Source: Chloroflexota bacterium (GTDB taxonomy: Bacteria > Chloroflexota > Anaerolineae > J102). From it: 10,937 nucleotides of DNA. Where the stretch lies: NCBI GenBank assembly GCA_003353825.1, contig PIVW01000170.1, positions 1 to 10,937 of the forward strand. The letters are read 5' to 3'. Positions 1 to 5,024 of the stretch are shown here, one piece after another (position 1 is the first letter of the stretch; every line of letters begins with the position of its first letter). The position numbers were made by a program, and so were the translations under genes. The notes beneath the pieces are model-generated. The model was not told the DNA's origin, searched no databases, and was given only the letters and a program-made list of their open reading frames with translations.

Positions 1-362
1 TGCTTTTCTAGCCAAACGTGGACTGCCTCCTCTTTCCCTCGTTCACTTTAACCTGATCCTACACATCTATGGTCATCGCTGCGGGCCGTCATCCTCTGGT
101 GGTGTGCGACTTTTTCTGTTTGGCGAAATAAGGCAGAATTGACTGAAAAAACTAGAACTAGGAAATCCCAGAGCCGGGCACCCTCATTCGCATTGCGCTC
201 AACTTTGATACACGTGCAGTCTCTGCCGCTGATATCATAACCGGCACACTTTGCTGATAGAATGATTCTGTGATCCGGAGCAATAAGGTCTGGTTCAGCA
301 GTGTAGAGCGAGTTCAGCCTCTCGATTCCACAGACCCTAGCATTGATAGAGGAGATTCCTTC
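1..362. other. Left-end region without a supported gene
   Basis: No convincing coding sequence is visible here on either strand. A minus-strand open frame of 108 codons (374-48) has no recognisable motif and runs antisense to the start and ribosome-binding site of the plus-strand fragment at 363, so I leave it out. The region probably holds the 5' untranslated and promoter region of that fragment, but I could not find a well-spaced -35/-10 pair. It appears to belong to a different locus from the transport operon, because the operon's continuity breaks near 480. Confidence 0.4.
349..354 (+). promoter_or_regulatory. Ribosome-binding site of the 363 gene fragment
   Basis: GAGGAG lies 8 bases before the ATG at 363. 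This is a strong Shine-Dalgarno match, and it is the main reason to treat the short plus-strand frame as the true 5' end of a gene. Confidence 0.55.
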
Positions 363-482
363 ATGGTAAATCAAAATTCAGATGACACAGCCAACCTGTC
401 CATTGGCATTGACATCGCCGGTTTAGAGCGTAGCGGTTGGGGTATTCACGCCGAAGCGCTTGCTGGTATGGCCGACTATTAA
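363..482 (+). pseudogene. 5' fragment of an unidentified gene (39 codons)
   Basis: The frame opens with ATG at 363 behind a good GAGGAG site and encodes 39 residues, ending L-A-G-M-A-D-Y before a TAA at 480-482. The stop falls at the point where the opposite-strand gene fragment (534-481) also loses its homology, so the peptide looks like a truncated N-terminus and not a complete small protein. Residues S-G-W-G-I-H-A-E-A-L-A are faintly like the glycine-rich first loop of GT-B glycosyltransferases (S-G-[WY]-G-x-H-[AV]-x-x-L), but this is a weak resemblance and I assign no function. The alternative is a genuine short peptide; no RiPP maturase or exporter gene is nearby. Confidence 0.4.
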
Positions 483-534
483 TGGTGTCTAGATCCCAGT
501 CGGGACAGCCGAGTGTCATCAAACTGATTTTCAT
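481..534 (-). pseudogene. Truncated sugar phosphate isomerase/epimerase (N-terminus only)
   Basis: Reading from ATG at 534-532 on the minus strand gives MKISLMTLGCPDWDLDTI. From memory, this is the beginning of sugar phosphate isomerases/epimerases of the xylose-isomerase-like TIM-barrel (AP_endonuc_2) family: the first beta strand, the T-L-G-C-P-x-W turn and the start of helix 1. After codon 18 the frame turns into unrelated sequence (N-S-R-P-Y-Q-Q) and stops at 361, so about 230-270 residues of a normal family member are missing. It lies 62 bases downstream of livM in the same direction, so it was probably the next gene of the operon. The ribosome-binding site is weak (GAG about 6 bases before ATG). 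Confidence 0.6.
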
Positions 535-596
535 GATAATCTCAATTATGAATGAGTTTAGTAAACAGGCCGATACACATTATATCGCAGCATTCC

Positions 597-1673
597 TTAC
601 TCCGTTTCCTTCCGAAATCGGCTTATCAATTCCCGCCAGCTTCTGCGGAAGTCTAACTGACGGCTGCGCCAGGTGCCGACAATTCCATAGGGCAGGAAGA
701 GCACGATGGCGACGTAGATAGCTCCGATGATGAAGCTGGCATTCTCCCCGAACCAACGATTGAAATAGAAATCCATAAACTTGAATACCGCCGCACCCAA
801 CATTGGCCCGCTGAGAGTACCGATACCGCCGATTAACACCATCAGTAACCCGTCTACAGTAAAACCAAGGCTGGCGATTTCGGGGCTGACAATCGGTTGG
901 AACAGTGTGTAGGCCATGCCCGCCAGTGCAGCCGTGATCGAGGCAATAGTCAAGGCAGTGATTTTGAAGAGGATGGTATTGAACCCCAACATTTTGGCTC
1001 GATCCTCATTTTCGCGTGTGGCCAACCATACCCTGCCGGTGGGCGAATCGACAAAGCGGCGGTAGAGCAGATAAACGGCCACAGTAAACCCTAACATAAC
1101 GTAATAGAAAAGCAGGCGCTGACGGTTCGGGTTGAGCAATTCAGGGCGGGGTATGCCCTGCAAGCCTACATCTCCTCCGGTCCATTTCCCCAACTCACGC
1201 GTCTTAATCAAGATATCGAACACATAAGCCAAGCCTAGCGTGACCAGGGCAAAGGTGATACCGGAGACACGGGCAAGAATGACGCCGAACAGCAGAGCCT
1301 GAATAATACCGAAGACAATGACAGCGGCCATTGTTGGCAGCAGCGACCACTCCATGCTTTTTAGGAAGACGCCCGTAGCATAAGCCCCGACCGCGAAGAA
1401 CATGGCATGGCCGAAGGATAGGATACCGGTCACACCCAGAATGAGATCAAAGCTGATAGCGTAGATGGCGAGGATAAAAACCTCGATCATCAACCCCTGA
1501 ATGAACTTGGATTGCCCCGGCTCGTTGGCAAGCAGATCGGCAATGGACTGCCCGTTCAACAAGGAGATGGTGAAGGGCAGGATGATAAGAATGGCGGCCG
1601 TCAGCAAGAGGGCGCTGTAGCGACGCATCCAGAGGAATCTCGTTGGTTGCATGCGGTTGGTTGTGACGCTCAT
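597..1673 (-). CDS. livM: HAAT-family ABC transporter permease LivM
   Basis: This 358-residue integral membrane protein is one half of the channel of a branched-chain-amino-acid-type ABC importer (BPD_transp_2 family); it pairs with LivH. Family hallmarks are L-S-F-G-H-A-M-F-F-A-V-G-A-Y (residues 85-98), the periplasmic loop G-K-W-T-G-G-D-V-G-L-Q-G-I (162-174), the cytoplasmic ATPase-coupling loop around T-R-E-N-E-D-R-A-K-M-L-G-F (219-231) and I-G-G-I-G-T-L-S-G-P-M-L-G-A (281-294). Hydrophobic stretches occur near 20-40, 63-80, 88-105, 112-132, 140-156, 187-204, 237-255, 270-290 and 312-332. Length is normal. The ATG at 1673 is 4 bases after the livH stop, and its AAGGAG site lies inside the last codons of livH, so the two are probably translationally coupled. 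The C-terminus is basic and cytoplasmic. Substrate specificity cannot be read from it. Confidence 0.93.
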   Translation of the reverse strand: MSVTTNRMQPTRFLWMRRYSALLLTAAILIILPFTISLLNGQSIADLLANEPGQSKFIQGLMIEVFILAIYAISFDLILGVTGILSFGHAMFFAVGAYATGVFLKSMEWSLLPTMAAVIVFGIIQALLFGVILARVSGITFALVTLGLAYVFDILIKTRELGKWTGGDVGLQGIPRPELLNPNRQRLLFYYVMLGFTVAVYLLYRRFVDSPTGRVWLATRENEDRAKMLGFNTILFKITALTIASITAALAGMAYTLFQPIVSPEIASLGFTVDGLLMVLIGGIGTLSGPMLGAAVFKFMDFYFNRWFGENASFIIGAIYVAIVLFLPYGIVGTWRSRQLDFRRSWRELISRFRKETE

Positions 1674-1677
1674 CCCC

Positions 1678-3258
1678 TTACTCCTTCCTGCCGAATAGGC
1701 CTTGCGGCATGATCAAGAGAATGACGACCATAAGCAAGACGGTAGAGGCCGGTACCAAGGGCGGGGAAGGTTTGAAAGGTTCCTCTAAAAAGGGCAGCGG
1801 GATGCCGACTGCCCCATATTTGATCGTAAATTGTTGCAGGAGTCCCACAATTAGTGAGCCCACCGCGGCGCCAGGGTAGCTGGTAAGTCCGCCAATCGCC
1901 AGGGCAATGAGTGCCGTCAGCAGAACACTGGCCCCCATCGAATCAGATAGCCCGGTGGCGGGAGCTGCCAGTACGCCCCCCAGGGCTGCCAATCCTACAC
2001 CGAGGGCGAACACCAAGGTGAAAACGCGGCGCACGTTGATGCCCAGCGCTTCCACCATTTCGCTATCCTGTACCCCCGCCCTGATGATCATCCCCAACCT
2101 TGTGCGTTGCAATATCAACCATACGACGATCAAAACCAGGACACCCATGAAGATGAGGAAAATCTCGTTGTAGGTGCGGATACGCGCCGTCTCGCCCCCA
2201 ATTTCCAAGATGATCGTCGAGCAGTTGTTTTGCAGCCACCCGGCAATACCATCCGCCGGGCAGCCGTCGCCGGTGTTGGCAAAGATAGAGGGGCGGGGCA
2301 TGGTAAAACCAGAGCGTCCCCAGATCGCCCGTACCATCTCTGTTCCGATAAAGGCCAGGCCAAAAGTGAGCATGATCTGGTAAATACCTCTATCGTAAAG
2401 GGGGCGAATGAGGGTCGATTCCATGAGCCCACCCAGGCCGGCCCCAGTGAGGGTGGCTACAACAATAGCCCAGATAAACAATAGAGTAGAATCGAGGCTG
2501 AAGAGCCATGTCGTGAGCGGCGTATTCGCCAACCAAAGGGCCAGTCCCGCAATCACAATCACCATAAAACGGACGATGCTTTGCCTGATAGCTTTTGAGG
2601 TGGCTGTGGGTGCCGTCCGTTTCCGGTACGAGAAGGCGACGACGCCAGCTGCCAGAAAAACGCTTCCCAGGATAAGACCCGTCCAAATGAGAAGTGTAGC
2701 GGTGTTACTCGACGCTGGCTCGACCAACTCGGCCACCCGGCCTGCATTCGATTCCTGCGTCCAAACGATGGGGCTGTCGGTGTAGACCTCCAGATCCCAG
2801 GAGGCAATGGGTGCATTCGCCAACGAGGGGACGAGAATAGCGAGTGCGACGATCAGCAGTATCCACGGTAGAAACCTGGCTATTGAACCGCCGGGTCGCC
2901 ATCTGCCAAAAGCGGTCACCAACAACGGTGTCAGCATAAATCCGGCGACAAGCAGTAGCAGCGGGGTCAGCAGATCGACGATAGTGTCAGGCCGCACATA
3001 AGCTGTCCAACCCACATATGCCCCGATCATAAAAAGCGTGCCATGTGCGAGGTTTAGCACATCCATCAAACCAAAAATGATGGAAAATCCCGACGCCACC
3101 AGAAAAGTGATGGCCGCCACCGACAGGCCGCGCAGCACCGTTACCACAGCATCTTTGGTGCTCATCCCCTGCACGGCCAGCACAAAGAGGATGACAAGTA
3201 CGATTAGTGTTATCCATTGCGTGCGGTTTTTGCGAAATGAGGTGGAGATTGCCGACAT
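1678..3258 (-). CDS. livH: Enlarged HAAT-family ABC transporter permease LivH
   Basis: This is the partner permease of LivM, 526 residues against about 290-310 for a usual LivH. The conserved N-terminal core is at 58-81 (F-S-I-I-F-G-L-M-D-V-L-N-L-A-H-G, then G-A-Y), the R-P-L segment at 280-291, the ATPase-coupling loop G-M-I-I-R-A-G-V-Q-D-S-E-M-V-E-A-L-G-I (389-407) and the C-terminal G-G-L-T-S-Y-P-G-A-A-V-G (456-467). The extra length is mainly between 82 and about 256: hydrophobic segments near 94-116, 128-146, 187-210 and 229-245, with a hydrophilic stretch at 147-186. A second long loop at 315-363 contains Cys333 and Cys346. The start at 3258 is chosen because AAGGA lies 7 bases upstream; the frame stays open to 3393, but that extension translates a repeat-rich gap into low-complexity residues. 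It follows livF after 186 bases. Confidence 0.88.
   Translation of the reverse strand: MSAISTSFRKNRTQWITLIVLVILFVLAVQGMSTKDAVVTVLRGLSVAAITFLVASGFSIIFGLMDVLNLAHGTLFMIGAYVGWTAYVRPDTIVDLLTPLLLLVAGFMLTPLLVTAFGRWRPGGSIARFLPWILLIVALAILVPSLANAPIASWDLEVYTDSPIVWTQESNAGRVAELVEPASSNTATLLIWTGLILGSVFLAAGVVAFSYRKRTAPTATSKAIRQSIVRFMVIVIAGLALWLANTPLTTWLFSLDSTLLFIWAIVVATLTGAGLGGLMESTLIRPLYDRGIYQIMLTFGLAFIGTEMVRAIWGRSGFTMPRPSIFANTGDGCPADGIAGWLQNNCSTIILEIGGETARIRTYNEIFLIFMGVLVLIVVWLILQRTRLGMIIRAGVQDSEMVEALGINVRRVFTLVFALGVGLAALGGVLAAPATGLSDSMGASVLLTALIALAIGGLTSYPGAAVGSLIVGLLQQFTIKYGAVGIPLPFLEEPFKPSPPLVPASTVLLMVVILLIMPQGLFGRKE
1681..1686 (-). promoter_or_regulatory. Ribosome-binding site of livM
   Basis: Minus-strand AAGGAG lies 7 bases before the livM ATG. 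It is formed by the last sense codons of livH (AAG-GAG), just ahead of the livH TAA, which fixes the livM start and suggests coupled translation of the two permeases. Confidence 0.75.
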
Positions 3259-3265
3259 AGAGGAT

Positions 3266-3270
3266 TCCTT
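3266..3270 (-). promoter_or_regulatory. Ribosome-binding site of livH
   Basis: Minus-strand AAGGA lies 7 bases before the ATG at 3258. It decides the start of livH against an upstream in-frame extension to 3393 that would cross short tandem repeats. Confidence 0.65.
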
Positions 3271-3322
3271 GTCGATAAAAGGAAATGGTTCAATGGGATT
3301 TCGTGTGGTCCTGGAAATACAC

Positions 3323-3336
3323 GTGTTGCGTGTTGC
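3323..3336. repeat. Heptamer tandem repeat GTGTTGC x2
   Basis: Two exact adjacent copies of gtgttgc lie in the 186-bp livF-livH gap. With the two neighbouring repeats this makes three different seven-base or seven-base-related duplications in one short gap. Confidence 0.7.
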
Positions 3337-3352
3337 CGGAGATGACTTGACA

Positions 3353-3377
3353 ACTTGTCTACTTGCTACTTGTCTAC
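3353..3377. repeat. Short tandem repeats of ACTTGTCT / ACTTGCT
   Basis: acttgtct, acttgct and acttgtct follow one another, ending with ac; the ten-base word acttgtctac occurs at 3353-3362 and again at 3368-3377. A related gacttgac precedes them at 3344-3351. The units are 7-8 bases. The stretch lies between livF and livH, about 95 bases before the livH start as transcribed. Confidence 0.7.
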
Positions 3378-3413
3378 TAGAGAATAAAAACAAGAATCAA
3401 GAGAGACGGAAAG

Positions 3414-3427
3414 TAATCTTTAATCTT
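3414..3427. repeat. Heptamer tandem repeat TAATCTT x2
   Basis: Two exact adjacent copies of taatctt lie 18 bases past the livF stop codon as transcribed. It belongs to the same family of seven-base duplications as its neighbours. No U-tract-backed hairpin marking the end of livF transcription is visible in this gap. Confidence 0.65.
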
Positions 3428-3444
3428 GAATATCCAGATGTTAT

Positions 3445-4167
3445 TCAGGCTGCGCCAAGATAGCGATGAATGGTTTCTTTATCTTCGATTAGATCGCTCA
3501 TTTTACCGCTTTTGACAGACTGGCCCTCCTCGATGATCACATAGCTTTCGGCGAGATAGCTGGCGACAATGAAGTTTTGCTCGACAAGCAGCACGGTCGT
3601 TTCCGCCGAAAGCTGTTTGATCGCCTCCATCATTTGCTCGATGATGACCGGAGCCAATCCCTCGCTGGGTTCATCGATTAGTAGCAATCTGTTATCGGGA
3701 ACCAGTGCCCGGGCCACGGCTAGCATTTGTTGTTGCCCGCCCGATAGATTTGTGCCCGGTAGTTTGATCAGGCGTTTGAGGTCAGGAAATAGGCTAAAGA
3801 TCAAGTCCTCTTTCTGTGCTAATTCACCCTTGTTTCGCTCGGCGATCTTGAGATTTTCGGCCACGCTCAGATCACGGAAAATGGCGCGATGTTCCGGCAC
3901 GAAGCCAATACCCATGTCAGCGATCTCGAAGGCCCGCCGCCCTTGGATTTCTTCACCGTCGAAGAGTACCCTGCCTTGCGAGGGAGGTGTGATACCCAGG
4001 CTCGATTTGAGAGTCGTTGTCTTGCCGGCGCCATTACGACCCAATAACGCCACGATGTTGCCTTTGGGGACATCCACCGTCATACCTTCGAGGATATGAA
4101 ACTGGCCGATGAACGTGTGGATGTCTTGGACGGAGAGCAGGGGGATCGCTTCATTATCATGTGCCAT
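3445..4167 (-). CDS. livF: HAAT-family ABC transporter ATP-binding protein LivF
   Basis: This 240-residue cytoplasmic ATPase is of normal family length. In order: Walker A G-R-N-G-A-G-K-T (43-50), the Q-loop region V-P-E-H-R-A-I-F (90-97; LivF proteins commonly carry Glu where other ABC ATPases have Gln), ABC signature L-S-G-G-Q-Q-Q (141-147), Walker B L-L-L-I-D-E-P (161-167) with catalytic Glu166, and the switch region L-V-E-Q-N (194-198), where Gln replaces the usual His, again typical of LivF. The C-terminal H-R-Y-L-G motif (234-238) is also characteristic. It forms a heterodimer with LivG to drive LivH/LivM. Its ATG at 4167 lies inside the end of livG (11-base overlap), behind a strong GGAGG site, so the two ATPases should be made in balanced amounts. 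Confidence 0.94.
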   Translation of the reverse strand: MAHDNEAIPLLSVQDIHTFIGQFHILEGMTVDVPKGNIVALLGRNGAGKTTTLKSSLGITPPSQGRVLFDGEEIQGRRAFEIADMGIGFVPEHRAIFRDLSVAENLKIAERNKGELAQKEDLIFSLFPDLKRLIKLPGTNLSGGQQQMLAVARALVPDNRLLLIDEPSEGLAPVIIEQMMEAIKQLSAETTVLLVEQNFIVASYLAESYVIIEEGQSVKSGKMSDLIEDKETIHRYLGAA

Positions 4168-4957
4168 TGTCTTGCCCCTCCATGGCGTCGATATCCAGCT
4201 CGTAGAGTCCTCCTAAATACGCATGCTGCACTGTTTCGTTCGCCGCAATCTCTGCCGGTGTGCCTTCTGCCAGCACCGCGCCCATGTGCATCACCGTGAT
4301 CGTATCAGACACGCTCATCACCACATTCATGTTGTGTTCGACCAGCATGATGGTTTTATCGCCTGATTCGCGAACCTGCTGAATGAGGTCGATTAGTTCG
4401 GGAACTTGCTCGGCAGCCATGCCCGCGGTGGGTTCATCCAGCAGCAGCATTTCTGGATCGGGTGCTAGAAGCATGCCCAGTTCCAGCTTGCGCTGATCGC
4501 CATGGGGAAGGGTACGGGCCAGACTGTAAGCGCGAGCCGCCAATCCTACCTGCTCGATGACTTCATCGGCGCGGCCAACGTAACGCTTGAACGAACCCGC
4601 CCCACGGAACAACCGGTAATTGTCTTTACCCAGGGCCTGCGCGGCCAGACGGATGTTCTCGAAAACCGTCAGATTGGAGAAGATGTTGGTGATCTGAAAG
4701 GATCGGCCCATGCCCAGGTGAGCGGTGCGATGCACAGGATGATGCGTAATGTCTTCACCTTTATAGAAGATCTTGCCGCGGGTGGGTAGCAAATTGCCAC
4801 TTAGCAAATTAAAAAAGGTGGTTTTACCGGCGCCGTTAGGGCCGATGATCGAATGAAAGCTATGCGTTTGCACTTGCATGCTGACGTCGTCGACTGCCAC
4901 CAAGGCCCCGAATTCACGGCGGATGTCTTGGGTTTCGAGGATGATGTCTTGGGACAT
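4157..4957 (-). CDS. livG: HAAT-family ABC transporter ATP-binding protein LivG
   Basis: This 266-residue ATPase is the partner of LivF. Motifs: Walker A G-P-N-G-A-G-K-T (39-46), Q-loop Gln88 in R-S-F-Q, a signature of the variant form L-P-H-G-D-Q-R (150-156) instead of L-S-G-G-Q or L-A-Y-G-Q-Q, Walker B L-L-L-D-E-P (171-176) with catalytic Glu175, switch His208 in V-E-H-N, and the family's C-terminal A-Y-L-G-G (246-250). The P-T-A-G-M after Walker B is typical of LivG. The frame is open upstream to 5146, but that would overlap the receptor gene by over 100 bases. I therefore start at the ATG at 4957, where homology begins (M-S-Q-D-I-I-L-E-T). No clear Shine-Dalgarno precedes this ATG, and a strong hairpin ends 14 bases before it, so expression may be set below that of the receptor. 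Confidence 0.93.
   Translation of the reverse strand: MSQDIILETQDIRREFGALVAVDDVSMQVQTHSFHSIIGPNGAGKTTFFNLLSGNLLPTRGKIFYKGEDITHHPVHRTAHLGMGRSFQITNIFSNLTVFENIRLAAQALGKDNYRLFRGAGSFKRYVGRADEVIEQVGLAARAYSLARTLPHGDQRKLELGMLLAPDPEMLLLDEPTAGMAAEQVPELIDLIQQVRESGDKTIMLVEHNMNVVMSVSDTITVMHMGAVLAEGTPAEIAANETVQHAYLGGLYELDIDAMEGQDNGT
4177..4181 (-). promoter_or_regulatory. Ribosome-binding site of livF
   Basis: Minus-strand GGAGG lies 9 bases before the livF ATG, inside the last codons of livG. It supports the overlapping start. Confidence 0.7.
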
Positions 4958-4971
4958 GATGAATGCAAATG

Positions 4972-5010
4972 TGAGGGTGCGACGCACGTCGTATGTGCGC
5001 CGCACCCTCA
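4972..5010 (-). promoter_or_regulatory. Strong intergenic hairpin between receptor gene and livG
   Basis: In minus-strand RNA, the arm TGAGGGTGCG (5010-5001) pairs perfectly with CGCACCCTCA (4981-4972). A G-U pair (5000/4982) joins this to a second stem CGCAC/GTGCG (4999-4995 with 4987-4983), giving 16 continuous pairs around a 7-base loop. In plus-strand RNA the wobble pair would be an A-C mismatch, so the structure fits minus-strand transcription. It begins 14 bases after the receptor stop codon. No clean U-tract follows, so it is more likely an mRNA-stabilising or partial-termination element than a full terminator; such hairpins after binding-protein genes raise receptor mRNA relative to the membrane components (malE-malF is the known example). 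Confidence 0.75.
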
Positions 5011-5024
5011 GAAACGGCGCTATG

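Noticed and set aside
48..374. 108-codon minus-strand open frame
   Set aside because: No recognisable domain; it covers, antisense, the ribosome-binding site and start of the better-supported plus-strand frame at 363.
520..560. Rho-independent terminator after livM
   Set aside because: Only a 5-bp AT stem (ATAAT/ATTAT) with no proper U-tract is present, and it overlaps the start of the isomerase fragment.
2107..2484. Plus-strand open frames opposite livH
   Set aside because: They have no motifs and lie wholly antisense to a well-supported membrane protein.
3259..3393. N-terminal extension of livH to 3393
   Set aside because: The added residues are translated short tandem repeats (S-R-Q-V twice), and a good ribosome-binding site supports the start at 3258.
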